64,000 bases of DNA from Exiguobacterium sp. s146 (GTDB lineage: Bacteria > Bacillota > Bacilli > Exiguobacteriales > Exiguobacteriaceae). Location: NCBI RefSeq assembly GCF_018618415.1, contig NZ_JACSMA010000001.1, forward strand, positions 744,001 through 808,000. Direction: 5' to 3'. Positions 43,582 to 52,546 of this stretch are shown here, piece by piece. Each line of letters begins with the position of its first letter. Position 1 is the stretch's first letter. A program made the translations under genes and the position numbers. The notes beneath the pieces were generated by a model. That model saw only the letters and a list, made by a program, of their open reading frames with translations. It was not told where the DNA came from and ran no database searches.

Positions 43582-44967
43582 ATGAATTGGAGACAAGAAG
43601 TCGACGCACGAAAAGACGCGTTTTTAGAAGATTTAACCGGGTTGTTACAAATCCCGAGCGTCCTTGATGAGACGAAGACCGGCCCGAACGAACCGTTTGG
43701 ACCCGAAGTCCGACGCGCCCTCGATTATATGTTCGCACTCGGAGAGCGAGACGGGTTCGCCACGAAAGACGTCGCCGGGTATGCCGGACATTTGGAGTAC
43801 GGTTCAGGAGAAGAAATCGTTGGCATCCTCTGTCACTTAGACGTCGTGCCGGCTGGAGAAGGATGGACGTATGGGGCGTACAATCCGACAATCGCGGACG
43901 GAAAACTGTTCGCCCGCGGCAGCAATGACGATAAGGGTCCGACGATGGCCGCTTATTACGGACTTCGCATCGTCAAAGAACTCGGGTTGCCGCTATCGAA
44001 ACGCGTCCGCCTCATCGCCGGTTGTGACGAGGAGAGCGAATGGCGTTGTGTCCGCGAATACTTCAAACAAGAGGCGATGCCGACATACGGCTTCGCGCCA
44101 GACGCTGATTTCCCGATCATCAACGCCGAGAAGGGGCTATACGACGGCGTCTTGAAACAGCTCCCGATTCAACGGGTGCCAGGCTCGAAGCATCACTTGG
44201 TTTCGTTCGTAAGCGGAGAACGGCCGAACATGGTCCCTGACTTTGCGACAGCAGTACTCGAGACGGAAGACGTACTCGAAGAAAAATTTGAAGCGTATCT
44301 CGAAAAATATGAAGCAGACGGTACGTGCACGTGGGATGCGGGCACGTATACGTTTACAATGAAAGGTGTGGCCGCCCATGCGATGGAACCGGATAACGGG
44401 GTCAACGCGGCGTACGTCCTCGCCGGCTTCTTGTTGACGCTTCCGCTCGACGTTCAAGGAGAGCGCTACATTGAGTTCATCCGTCACGTCTTCGCCGATT
44501 CGCGCGGGATTTCGCTCGGCATCGAAGCGAGTGACGAGACGGGCGATTTGACGATTAACGGTGGCGTGTTCCGCTATGAAGGCGAGGAGCGGACGGCAAC
44601 GGTGAACATCCGTTATCCGTATACTGCGAAGTTCGAGGAGCGGTTGCAAAACTTGAGAGAGATTGCGTTGTCGTTCGGATTCGAGCTGTCGACGCGTCAT
44701 CATATGCCGCCGCACCACGTGGCCGAAGACCATCCGCTCGTGAAAACGTTGGCGGGCGTCTATGAGCGCCAGACCGGTGAGTCGGCACATTTGATGGCGA
44801 TCGGCGGGGGCACGTATGCGCGTTCGCTCGAGGCCGGTGTCGCGTTCGGGGCGCTGTTCCCAGGAGCGAAAGACGTCGCCCACCAAGTCGATGAATACAT
44901 GGAAATTGAAGATTTACTTCGCGCTGCCGCCATCTATGCGGAAGCGATTTATGAGCTCGCTAAATAA
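43582..44967 (+). CDS. pepV: Dipeptidase PepV, M20 family
   Basis: 461-residue cytosolic zinc dipeptidase. Metal ligands and catalytic residues are in GILCHLDVVPAGEGW (His/Asp), ARGSNDDKGP (Asp), AGCDEESEWRC (Glu pair) and the C-terminal GGGTYARS. The lid domain (about 180-380) includes the AAHAMEPDNGVNA block. Start ATG 43582 follows AGGGGAG. The frame extends 22 codons earlier through the promoter region without support. Confidence 0.93.
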   Translation: MNWRQEVDARKDAFLEDLTGLLQIPSVLDETKTGPNEPFGPEVRRALDYMFALGERDGFATKDVAGYAGHLEYGSGEEIVGILCHLDVVPAGEGWTYGAYNPTIADGKLFARGSNDDKGPTMAAYYGLRIVKELGLPLSKRVRLIAGCDEESEWRCVREYFKQEAMPTYGFAPDADFPIINAEKGLYDGVLKQLPIQRVPGSKHHLVSFVSGERPNMVPDFATAVLETEDVLEEKFEAYLEKYEADGTCTWDAGTYTFTMKGVAAHAMEPDNGVNAAYVLAGFLLTLPLDVQGERYIEFIRHVFADSRGISLGIEASDETGDLTINGGVFRYEGEERTATVNIRYPYTAKFEERLQNLREIALSFGFELSTRHHMPPHHVAEDHPLVKTLAGVYERQTGESAHLMAIGGGTYARSLEAGVAFGALFPGAKDVAHQVDEYMEIEDLLRAAAIYAEAIYELAK

Positions 44968-44975
44968 TAACCCGT

Positions 44976-45003
44976 GAGAGCTGACTAATTCGGTCGGCTC
45001 TCT
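44976..45003 (+). terminator. Weak terminator-like hairpin after pepV
   Basis: GAGAGCTGAC pairs with GTCGGCTCTC (one G-U); the T run is poor, so read-through into the transporter gene is possible. Confidence 0.5.
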
Positions 45004-45026
45004 GTCTGTTAGGAAGGAAGTTTACA

Positions 45027-46178
45027 GTGAACCAAAAAAAACTATCGTTTCAATCGATTTACGTCGCCATCTTCTTTGCCCAAGGAGCACTCATTCCGTA
45101 CATGGCACTTTTCTTCTCGCAGGCACGTTTTGACTTGTCTCCGGGTCAGGTCGGGACGATCGTCGCTATCATGCCGATTCTCTCGATTGGTGTGCAGCCG
45201 TTGTGGGGCATGCTCGCCGACCGGACGGGACGGGTGCGGGCTTGGCTGATTATCGCGATGCTCGGAGCGGCCGCCTTATCGCTCACGTTCTTGTTCGCGA
45301 CGTCTTACGTTTGGATTATTGTGTTGATGATCGCCTGGTCGATTTTCCAATGTGCGCACATCCCGCTCGTGGATATGATGACGCTCGAGTATACGTCACG
45401 CACCAAAATCGACTATGGGGCCATTCGCCTGTTCGGATCGGCCGGGTTTGCAATTGCGGTGTTCGTCATGGGACGCATCTCGGACACGACGTGGGGCCTC
45501 GCAAGTACGTTTTTGCTTAGCGCGGTCATGCTGACGATCGGGACGCTGTTCGTACGGAGCGTATCGGAACAGGAGCCGAAGCAAGTGGCTACGACGGCGC
45601 CGTTCCAATGGTCGGCCGTCTGGAATGGTCCGTTCATCGCCTTTTTGATCGGGGGCATGCTCGTCTTCGGTCCGATTTACGCGAATAACTATTACTTCGG
45701 GATTTATGTGACAAGCATCGGCGGTTCGACGACGCTCGTCGGGACGTTGTTCCTCGTCGCCGTATTATGCGAGATCCCGTTCATGAAAGTGGCTTATCAA
45801 ATCGTCGAACGTCTCGGGACGGTCAACGTGCTTGCGGGTGCGGCATTGATTTCAGCGCTTCGCAACGGTTGGTTGGCGCTCGAGCCCCCGATTTGGGTCG
45901 TTTGGATTCTTGCCATCGTCCAAGGGCTCGTCGTCGGATTGTTGATCCCGGTCGCGCTCCAGTTTGTCCGCAGCCTCGTCAGCCGCAACGTCGTCTCGAC
46001 GGCGATCGGGGTCTATATGGCCGTCACGTCTGGGTTGGCGACGGCGGGCTTCAACTTGCTGAGTGGATTTATCATTGAATATAACAGCATCATCGGTGTA
46101 TTTTGGATGTACACGGTGGTCAGCATTATAGGAGCGGTCCTGTTCTTTGGACTAAGACGTTATCGAGTGAAAGGATGA
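45027..46178 (+). CDS. MFS transporter
   Basis: 383-residue, about 12-helix permease. It resembles the lactose/nucleoside-permease-like MFS group (PPLWGMLADRTGRVRAW as loop 2-3 motif; short central loop). Substrate unknown. Start is GTG 45027 with AGGAAGGAAG just upstream. Downstream genes (RNA phosphoesterase, YtlQ-like, pullulanase) follow closely on the same strand, suggesting a long transcript. Confidence 0.82.
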   Translation: MNQKKLSFQSIYVAIFFAQGALIPYMALFFSQARFDLSPGQVGTIVAIMPILSIGVQPLWGMLADRTGRVRAWLIIAMLGAAALSLTFLFATSYVWIIVLMIAWSIFQCAHIPLVDMMTLEYTSRTKIDYGAIRLFGSAGFAIAVFVMGRISDTTWGLASTFLLSAVMLTIGTLFVRSVSEQEPKQVATTAPFQWSAVWNGPFIAFLIGGMLVFGPIYANNYYFGIYVTSIGGSTTLVGTLFLVAVLCEIPFMKVAYQIVERLGTVNVLAGAALISALRNGWLALEPPIWVVWILAIVQGLVVGLLIPVALQFVRSLVSRNVVSTAIGVYMAVTSGLATAGFNLLSGFIIEYNSIIGVFWMYTVVSIIGAVLFFGLRRYRVKG

Positions 46179-46183
46179 TGGTC

Positions 46184-46759
46184 ATGTCGACACATTACTT
46201 TTTGGCGCTACCGATCGAGGACGAGACGTTCGAACACATACAGCGGGACATCTTGCCGTTTTATTCGTATCGCCGGACGTATCGTCCGGAGGAATTTCAT
46301 TTGACACTTCAGTTTCTCGGCGCGTTGGACGATGATGAAATTGAGGCCGTGAAAGAACTCACACGGGAAGTGACAATGTCGACGGGCCCGTTCACACTTA
46401 CGTTCCAACGAATCGATCACTTCGGGAGACCGGATCGTCCGCGTGTCTTGACGATCGTCCCGGAACCGTCCGTGGACTTGACGACGCTCACCGGGACGCT
46501 TCGGCGCAAGTTATCCGAAGAGATTCCGGCGCTCGACCGTAAACCGTTCGTCCCGCACGTCACACTCGCGAAGAAGTGGGACACGGGTACACGCATCCCG
46601 TACATCGCCCCGACGTTCACCATCGAGGAACCGGTTGAAACGGTCGTACTTTATCGAATCAATCCGAGTCACACCCCTGCCTATGAGGCAGTCGAAGTAT
46701 TTCCGTTACAGCGGTCAGAGGAGGACACATGGCGATCCCGATTAAAATTTTTGACGTAA
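46184..46759 (+). CDS. thpR: RNA 2',3'-cyclic phosphodiesterase (2H family)
   Basis: 191 residues with the two catalytic HxT motifs of the 2H phosphoesterases: His39 in FHLTLQF and His125 in PHVTLAKK. Family members open RNA 2',3'-cyclic phosphates and were first named 2'-5' RNA ligases. ATG 46184 is preferred, 8 nt after AAAGGA; earlier ATGs overlap the transporter stop. The 3' end overlaps the next gene by 31 nt. Confidence 0.9.
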   Translation: MSTHYFLALPIEDETFEHIQRDILPFYSYRRTYRPEEFHLTLQFLGALDDDEIEAVKELTREVTMSTGPFTLTFQRIDHFGRPDRPRVLTIVPEPSVDLTTLTGTLRRKLSEEIPALDRKPFVPHVTLAKKWDTGTRIPYIAPTFTIEEPVETVVLYRINPSHTPAYEAVEVFPLQRSEEDTWRSRLKFLT

Positions 46760-47568
46760 CATCCAAATATGAACGAAACATGCTCGACCAGTTCAATCGC
46801 TACCAAGAGTATGTCGAGACCGACGTCGCCCGCATGCGTCGTCTTCACGATGCCAATCGGTTGAATCCGCCCGAGATCATGGAGTTTGAGAATCCGTGGT
46901 GGAAGTTTTGGCGTCGTACGGAACGCATCGAACTTGAACCGACCCCGCTCTCGGAGTCGCAGTTCCAGACGCTGCTCACGAACCGCCGTCACATTCAAAA
47001 ATTACAGTACGCCTGTGACGGGGCGACCGAGGCGGACGTTCCGCTATTGCCGTTTTTGCGAGAATACGGCTATCGCAAGATGGTATCAGAATGGAACGAC
47101 CAACACTTCTTTATGTATCGTCCGGTCGTCGAATGGAACGGGGCGACGGTCGAATTGAGCCATCTCATCATCGGGCCGTCGCATATTTATCTAGTCGAAT
47201 GGCTCGATGGTGACCGGAGCATCTATCACATATCGAAGCAGAAGACATGGATTCATCAACCGCTCAAAGGGGAAAATAAACGTGTAGTCAACCCGCTCAT
47301 CGCGTTGACGCGTACCGAAGAAATCGTGCGACAGTTTCTTCCGTCCTATGACGGGGTCATTCAAAAAGTGACGGTGGCCCCACAAGGCTATTTCGATCAT
47401 GTGCCTGAAACACGGTCGACCCAGTTCATCTCACGCTCAGATTATGAGCCGTGGATGAAGCAAGTGAACACGCGGGCGCCGATCGTCAAAGCCCAACAAA
47501 TTCGAGATGTGGCGAAACTACTAGATGCGACAGCCCAGATGCCGTTTCGACAATTTTTGGACCAGTAG
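46729..47568 (+). CDS. YtlQ-like protein, NERD-like region
   Basis: 279-residue cytosolic protein of unproven function. A basic-aromatic N-terminal part (WWKFWRRTERIE about 57-68) precedes a region with HLIIGPSHIYLVEWLDGDR and VNPLIALTRTEEIVRQF, which resembles a nuclease-related (NERD) core, though key catalytic residues cannot be confirmed by eye. In B. subtilis a protein of this kind (YtlQ) also follows the 2H phosphoesterase YtlP. Start ATG follows GAGGAGG, overlapping thpR. Confidence 0.65.
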   Translation: MAIPIKIFDVTSKYERNMLDQFNRYQEYVETDVARMRRLHDANRLNPPEIMEFENPWWKFWRRTERIELEPTPLSESQFQTLLTNRRHIQKLQYACDGATEADVPLLPFLREYGYRKMVSEWNDQHFFMYRPVVEWNGATVELSHLIIGPSHIYLVEWLDGDRSIYHISKQKTWIHQPLKGENKRVVNPLIALTRTEEIVRQFLPSYDGVIQKVTVAPQGYFDHVPETRSTQFISRSDYEPWMKQVNTRAPIVKAQQIRDVAKLLDATAQMPFRQFLDQ

Positions 47569-47589
47569 GTAGGAGAGGATGGAACGCGT

Positions 47590-49755
47590 ATGCATCACAC
47601 ACCAGATCAGCAAACGACGTCTCACGTGACGATTGAACGGGCTTCCTTGCTCTCGTTCGAGACGATTCGACTTGAAGTCATTGCCGAATATGAATCCGTC
47701 CCGGTACAAATCGAACAGAATGGTCGACCGGTCGATTATGTGGTGCTCAACGAATGGACGACAGAGACGGGAACGGTTGAACGGGATATCCAATTGACGC
47801 GACCGGTCACGCTCGAAGCGGTCTATACCGTGTTTCACCCTGGACATAAGACGATTGTCGTCGTGCCTCGCGAAATTGTGCATACGGACGAGTTTGAACG
47901 CCGTTATGCTTATGACGGACCGCTCGGCCTTTCATTTTCTGAGCAATCAATCGAGGCACACGTGTGGTCGCCCGTCGCGTTTTCGATTTGGTTCGTCATC
48001 CATGATCCCGATACGCATCGCGAGATTGAACGATTTCGCATGTCACGGAGCGGGCGAGGCGTCTGGCATGCCGATGTGCCTAGACTATACGAAGGTTGTT
48101 TTTATCGCTTGTACGTCAAGACACCTGTCGAAACGAACGAGGTCGTCGATCCCTACGCCAAAGCCGTCAGCCTGAATGGCGAATTTGGCGTATTGATCGA
48201 TGTCGAGACGGCCGTCGCGGAGCGCGTCGAACCGGCAGAACGACCGCCGCTCCGCAAAGCGACAGATGCCGTCATCTATGAACTGCATATCCGTGACTTC
48301 ACGAGCCATCCTGCCTCGACGAGCAGATGGCAAGGACTATACGCCAGCATCGTCGAGACCGGCTTGAAAACACGAGCGGGAAACAGTGCGGGTTTCGATT
48401 ATTTGAAAGAGCTCGGAATCACGCATTTGCAGTTATTACCGGTCCATGATTTTGGTAGCGTCGACGAAGCGACCCGAATGCCTTATAACTGGGGCTACGA
48501 TCCGATTCATTGGTTCGGGTTGGAGGGCAGTTACGCCTCGAAACCGGAAGATCCGCTATCGCGCATCTTAGAATATGCCGAAATGGTTGATGTCTTGCAT
48601 CGTCATGATATGCGCGTCGTCGTCGATGTCGTCATGAACCACATTTTCATCCGTGAGCAATCATCGCTCGAAGCACTCGTCCCGTACTATTATTTCCGTT
48701 ACGAGCATGACGGCACGGTCGCGAACGGGACCGGCGTCGGAAACGACACGGCCTCGGAACGGTATATGATGCGACGGATGATCGTCGATTGTGTGACGTA
48801 CTTCGCCGAGACGTATCACGTCGACGGCTTCCGATTTGACTTGATGGGCATTCATGACGTCGAGACGATGAACCAGATTCGTGCCGCACTCGATAGAATC
48901 GATCGCTCGATATTGATCTACGGGGAAGGGTGGGACTTGGCGACGCCGCTCAGCCCGTCCTTGAAAGCCTCGTCGCATAATGCGGCCTTCATGCCTCGAA
49001 TCGGTCATTTCAATGACATGATGCGGGACGCCTTGAAAGGGTCGACGTTCAACGACCGAGAGCGCGGATTCGTCTCCGGGAACGAATGGCGGGAGTGGGA
49101 GCTTCGTGAATGTCTCACCGGAGCGGTGCAAATCCCGAACGTTACCGTCGGACGCTTCCCGAGCCCGCAGTACACGATCAACTACGTCGAAGCGCATGAC
49201 AACTATACGACGTACGATAAATTGCTCTTGTCGTGTGAGGATATGGATGAGGCGATGCGATTGCGGATGCAACGGTTCGCCACGGCCATCGTCATCACGT
49301 CGCAAGGCGTCCCGTTCCTCCACGCCGGCCAAGAGTTCGGACGGACGAAACAAGGGGTCGAGAACAGCTACAATGCGCCGGACCGCATCAATCATTTCGA
49401 TTGGGACTTGCGTGACGAGCGACAAGGCGAAGTGGAGTTCGTGAAGACGCTCCTTAAATTGCGACGCCGTCACACCTGTTTCCGCTACGACAGCCGGCAG
49501 AAAGTCATCGAGCAGTTCAAGTTCCTGCCGTCGCCCCCGGGCGTGATTGCCTACGAGCTGACGGCGAGCCATTCGTATGATGCCTGGCAGCGCGTCCGCG
49601 TTTATTTGAACGGGACGTTCCAAGATGTCACGTTCCAAGCGGAAGGGGACTGGAACGTTTACGTCCAAGGGGAAACGGCGAGCCTCGTCCCGATTGAACG
49701 AAATCCGAGCCAGATTCAAGTCGAGTCGTTGTCAATGACGATTATCGCGTGTTAA
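47590..49755 (+). CDS. amyX: Type I pullulanase
   Basis: 721-residue GH13 debranching enzyme cutting alpha-1,6 links. No signal peptide, so intracellular. N-terminal carbohydrate-binding/beta domains (about 1-215), then the catalytic barrel with the type I marker YNWGYDP (about 300). Nucleophile Asp417 is in GFRFDLMG, acid/base Glu446 in IYGEGWD and Asp537 in VEAHDNY. It probably processes imported maltodextrins or glycogen-like stores. The ribosome site is a GGAGAGG about 11 nt before ATG 47590. Confidence 0.93.
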   Translation: MHHTPDQQTTSHVTIERASLLSFETIRLEVIAEYESVPVQIEQNGRPVDYVVLNEWTTETGTVERDIQLTRPVTLEAVYTVFHPGHKTIVVVPREIVHTDEFERRYAYDGPLGLSFSEQSIEAHVWSPVAFSIWFVIHDPDTHREIERFRMSRSGRGVWHADVPRLYEGCFYRLYVKTPVETNEVVDPYAKAVSLNGEFGVLIDVETAVAERVEPAERPPLRKATDAVIYELHIRDFTSHPASTSRWQGLYASIVETGLKTRAGNSAGFDYLKELGITHLQLLPVHDFGSVDEATRMPYNWGYDPIHWFGLEGSYASKPEDPLSRILEYAEMVDVLHRHDMRVVVDVVMNHIFIREQSSLEALVPYYYFRYEHDGTVANGTGVGNDTASERYMMRRMIVDCVTYFAETYHVDGFRFDLMGIHDVETMNQIRAALDRIDRSILIYGEGWDLATPLSPSLKASSHNAAFMPRIGHFNDMMRDALKGSTFNDRERGFVSGNEWREWELRECLTGAVQIPNVTVGRFPSPQYTINYVEAHDNYTTYDKLLLSCEDMDEAMRLRMQRFATAIVITSQGVPFLHAGQEFGRTKQGVENSYNAPDRINHFDWDLRDERQGEVEFVKTLLKLRRRHTCFRYDSRQKVIEQFKFLPSPPGVIAYELTASHSYDAWQRVRVYLNGTFQDVTFQAEGDWNVYVQGETASLVPIERNPSQIQVESLSMTIIAC

Positions 49756-49799
49756 TATGGTGATTGTATCTTTGTAATTCTTAATGAGATTTGAGCGTG

Positions 49800-50600
49800 A
49801 TGAATATGTATTCAGATATAATCGGTGCGCTCGGAGAAGAGTGGACGGTGGCTTCCGCAGGCGGGATTACAGGCGAAGCGTACGTAGCGACGACGCGCCA
49901 ACAAAAAATCTTTGTCAAACGAAACTCGTCCCCGTTTTTAGCCATTCTTTCCGCCGAAGGCATCGTCCCCAAATTGCTATGGACGAAACGGATGTTTAAC
50001 GGTGACGTCCTCAGTGCCCAACAGTTCATCGAAGGTCGCGAGCTATCGCCAGCCGATATGAAACGGGCTGATGTGGCGGCACAGCTAGGGAAGATTCATC
50101 ATTCGAAAGAGCTATTATTCATGTTGCAGCAGTTGAATCATACACCGGTCACATCCTCGCTGTTGCTCCGGCAATGTGCCGCATACGAGCAAGACGAGGC
50201 GGACGTGACGATTGATGAGGCGATTCGTTGGTTGACGGTTCATCAGCCGATCGATGACGAACGTGAGCTTGTCGTCTGTCATTCAGACTTGAACCATAAC
50301 AATTGGATTGAGGGTGAGACCGGTCTGTTATATTTGACCGACTGGGATGACGCCATTATCGCGGACCGTGCCTTTGATTTGGCCATGGTCGTTTACAGCT
50401 ACGTCGATGAGGTGGACTGGGAGGAATGGTTCAGCCATTATGGTATCCGTTTCACGTCCGAGTTACACTACCGGATGCACTGGTATGCGATTGCCCAGAC
50501 GGTTCTCACTTTGTATGGTGAACAGAACGGCGTCGCTCGCGCTGAAGGGTTGACGGTACTCCGGGAACTGCTCGATGAGGCAGAGGAACGGACGCAATAA
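49800..50600 (+). CDS. ytmP: Aminoglycoside-phosphotransferase-fold kinase (YtmP-like)
   Basis: About 266 residues. The kinase catalytic loop VCHSDLNHNNW (Asp163) and the metal-binding LTDWDDA (about 180) are present, and a short N lobe carries IFVKRNSSP with a likely ATP Lys. It resembles choline/aminoglycoside kinases; the substrate is unknown. Start is uncertain: TTG 49791, GTG 49797, ATG 49800 or ATG 49806, with only weak GAG-type ribosome sites. In Bacillus ytmP also precedes trmB. Confidence 0.8.
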   Translation: MNMYSDIIGALGEEWTVASAGGITGEAYVATTRQQKIFVKRNSSPFLAILSAEGIVPKLLWTKRMFNGDVLSAQQFIEGRELSPADMKRADVAAQLGKIHHSKELLFMLQQLNHTPVTSSLLLRQCAAYEQDEADVTIDEAIRWLTVHQPIDDERELVVCHSDLNHNNWIEGETGLLYLTDWDDAIIADRAFDLAMVVYSYVDEVDWEEWFSHYGIRFTSELHYRMHWYAIAQTVLTLYGEQNGVARAEGLTVLRELLDEAEERTQ

Positions 50601-50602
50601 CA

Positions 50603-50637
50603 AAAGGGATGGATCACGAGTGTGAGCCATCCCTTTC
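50603..50637 (-). terminator. Terminator of the 36-residue membrane protein gene
   Basis: AAAGGGATGG/CCATCCCTTT stem whose T run (TTTTGTTATT) lies on the minus strand. It may also slow the plus-strand ytmP transcript. Confidence 0.7.
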
Positions 50638-50645
50638 CATATGCA

Positions 50646-50756
50646 TCAGACATCATCAGGTTTCATGAAATACGCCCATACGAACGTTGCGATGACGGCG
50701 CCGAAGAACGTCAGCGGAGCCGCGTAAAAAATGAGAAATTGATCCAACGTGCTCAT
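50646..50756 (-). CDS. Predicted 36-residue single-pass membrane protein
   Basis: A short minus-strand ORF encodes MSTLDQFLIFYAAPLTFF and on to FMKPDDV. One hydrophobic helix (about 7-30) is flanked by an acidic N terminus and a short charged tail. A perfect AAGGAGG lies 8 nt before the ATG, and a minus-strand terminator follows the stop. These signals make a real small gene likely. I do not recognise a family. It sits between ytmP and trmB, divergent from trmB. Confidence 0.75.
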   Translation of the reverse strand: MSTLDQFLIFYAAPLTFFGAVIATFVWAYFMKPDDV

Positions 50757-50788
50757 CGATATAACCTCCTTGTGAAGGATGATTCATG

Positions 50789-50816
50789 TTCATTAAACAA
50801 TGATTTCGTGTATAAT
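50789..50816 (+). promoter_or_regulatory. trmB promoter
   Basis: TTCATT (50789-50794), 16-bp spacer, perfect TATAAT (50811-50816). Confidence 0.6.
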
Positions 50817-50891
50817 CGCAAGGGGACTGCTCGCGCGAAGCGGCTAGTCAGCTGAAACTTGAACATTTCTTGAACGAAAGGTTGGAAAAAC

Positions 50892-51539
50892 ATGCGTTTA
50901 CGTCACAAACCTTGGGCTAAAGAATACATGGAAGCTCAAGAACACGTCTTTATCACTCATCCTGAAACGTTAAAAGGGAATTGGAAAACAGAATTTAATA
51001 ATGACAACCCGCTCTTCATCGAAGTCGGATCAGGGAAAGGGCAATTCGTATTAGGAATGGCCCAGCAGTTCCCGGACGTCAACTTCATCGCCATCGAGTT
51101 GTTCGAGAGCGTCGCCGTATCGATCGTGCAAAAGCTCGTCGAGACGCCGATGTCGAACGTCCGCGTCTTGACCGTGGATGCCAAGCAACTCGTCGACTAT
51201 TTCGAGGCCGGTGAAGTCGACCGCGTCTATTTGAACTTCTCCGATCCATGGCCGAAGACGCGCCATGCGAAACGTCGTTTGACGTACAAGACATTCCTCG
51301 CCACATATGAGGCTGTGTTGCCACGCGGAGGCGAGATTCACTTTAAGACGGATAACCGTGGGCTGTTCGAATATTCACTCGAAAGCATGAGCCAATACGG
51401 TATGTACTTCACAGATATTTCACTTGATCTTCACGCCAACGAACCGGCAGATAACGTCCGGACCGAGTACGAAGAGCGCTTCAGCGCCATGGGACAACCG
51501 ATTTATCGGATGGAGGCCGCGTTCCGCCCGAAAATTTGA
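50892..51539 (+). CDS. trmB: tRNA (guanine-N7-)-methyltransferase
   Basis: 215-residue SAM-dependent enzyme making m7G46 in tRNA. SAM-binding IEVGSGKGQFV, VYLNFSDPWPKTRHAKRRL (the TrmB signature) and HFKTDNRGLFEYS blocks are intact. Start MRLRHKPWA is typical. The ribosome site is a modest AAGG about 10 nt upstream. Confidence 0.96.
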   Translation: MRLRHKPWAKEYMEAQEHVFITHPETLKGNWKTEFNNDNPLFIEVGSGKGQFVLGMAQQFPDVNFIAIELFESVAVSIVQKLVETPMSNVRVLTVDAKQLVDYFEAGEVDRVYLNFSDPWPKTRHAKRRLTYKTFLATYEAVLPRGGEIHFKTDNRGLFEYSLESMSQYGMYFTDISLDLHANEPADNVRTEYEERFSAMGQPIYRMEAAFRPKI

Positions 51540-51644
51540 CACGCTTTTTTCTTATTTTAATAGCATTTTCTTCACACTTTTTTCTTTCTTCTTGGTACAA
51601 TAGGAATGACGCTAAACTGGAATTAGAGAAGGGGGAACATGGGG

Positions 51645-52154
51645 ATGTTGAAAAAAGCATGGGCAAGCCTGCTTGCACTAATCTTCATTCTAACAATCGC
51701 ACCACTTAATACCTCGGCAAACGAGGCGTTCTTGGACGCCCTTGAAGAGGATTTGAAGGCCACGCACTATGATTACAAAGAAGGAACGGCTGAAATCGTA
51801 AAAGAAGAGACGCTCCGTCACTCGAATGGCAATGAAGTCATCGCGGCGGTCGTCGAAATTGATACGATCCGTGACGGCATCTTCATCACACGTAAGACTG
51901 AGTTCCATTACTATGATGCGACGGACAACAAAATCCTCGCAACAGCTGACCTTGCAGAAGTCGAAGGCGCGACTGAATTCGCAGACGCAAACATCGACAT
52001 GCTCGGCCAACAAATCGTTTATTGGTTGCCTGTCTTGATCTTGTTACTGTTGATTGCAATCCCGGTTGTCATCTTGTTCGTTGTCGTGCCACGTTTCTAC
52101 TCGACGAGTGAATACATGAACCCGATTTACGAGAAAAACGATAACCCACGTTAA
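51645..52154 (+). CDS. Exported or membrane protein of unknown function
   Basis: 169 residues: signal peptide with a probable cut after NTSA (about 25), an outside domain (about 26-120), and a C-terminal membrane helix (about 126-150, WLPVLILLLLIAIPVVILFVV), then a short tail. Its charge-rich outside part contains EIVKEETLRHSNG and RDGIFITRKTEFHYYD. No family recognised. ATG 51645 is preferred, 9 nt after AAGGGGG; the ATG two codons earlier is too close. Confidence 0.7.
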   Translation: MLKKAWASLLALIFILTIAPLNTSANEAFLDALEEDLKATHYDYKEGTAEIVKEETLRHSNGNEVIAAVVEIDTIRDGIFITRKTEFHYYDATDNKILATADLAEVEGATEFADANIDMLGQQIVYWLPVLILLLLIAIPVVILFVVVPRFYSTSEYMNPIYEKNDNPR

Positions 52155-52179
52155 AAAAGAGCCGCGAGGCTCTTTTTTT
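52153..52179. terminator. Bidirectional terminator before dhaM
   Basis: AAAAAAGAGCC/GGCTCTTTTTTT stem with GCGA loop. Confidence 0.9.
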
Positions 52180-52546
52180 ATGCCATCTTCAACTGTTCGA
52201 CGATTTGAGCGACGTCCATCCCGTTACCGGCAGAGACGGAAGCGACGAAGGCACTCTCGACGATCGGACCGTCATAGAATTGGACGGTCTTCTCGCCTTC
52301 ATACATATCGACGGCCAGTTCGGCGTTCATCGTGGCCGAACCGATATCCGATAAGATGAGCGCCTCTTTGTCGACGGCTTCGATCGCGTCGAGGATTCGG
52401 GTCACATCGGTCCCGATGCTACCGTCCTCGAGCCCGCTCGCTAAATGAATCGGAACGGACGGGGCCATCTCTTTCATCAAGTCTTGAATCCCTTCAGCGA
52501 TTTTGGCGCTATGGGATACGATGATGAGCTCTACGATGTCACTCAA
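52178..52546 (-). CDS. dhaM: PTS-dependent dihydroxyacetone kinase, phosphotransfer subunit DhaM
   Basis: 122-residue EIIA-mannose-like protein that takes phosphate from HPr and re-charges ADP on DhaL. The phospho-histidine is His12 in IIVSHSAKIAEG; DIGSATMNAE follows. It has the single-domain form usual in Firmicutes, without fused HPr or EI parts. The annotated start is TTG 52546, overlapping dhaL by 8 nt. That TTG abuts AAGGAGG with no spacer; an ATC codon 9 nt after it (52537) is an unusual alternative. Confidence 0.9.
   Translation of the reverse strand: MSDIVELIIVSHSAKIAEGIQDLMKEMAPSVPIHLASGLEDGSIGTDVTRILDAIEAVDKEALILSDIGSATMNAELAVDMYEGEKTVQFYDGPIVESAFVASVSAGNGMDVAQIVEQLKMA

Noticed and set aside
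48661-49719. 352-codon minus-strand ORF opposite amyX
   Set aside because: Antisense shadow; composition biased and no start signals.
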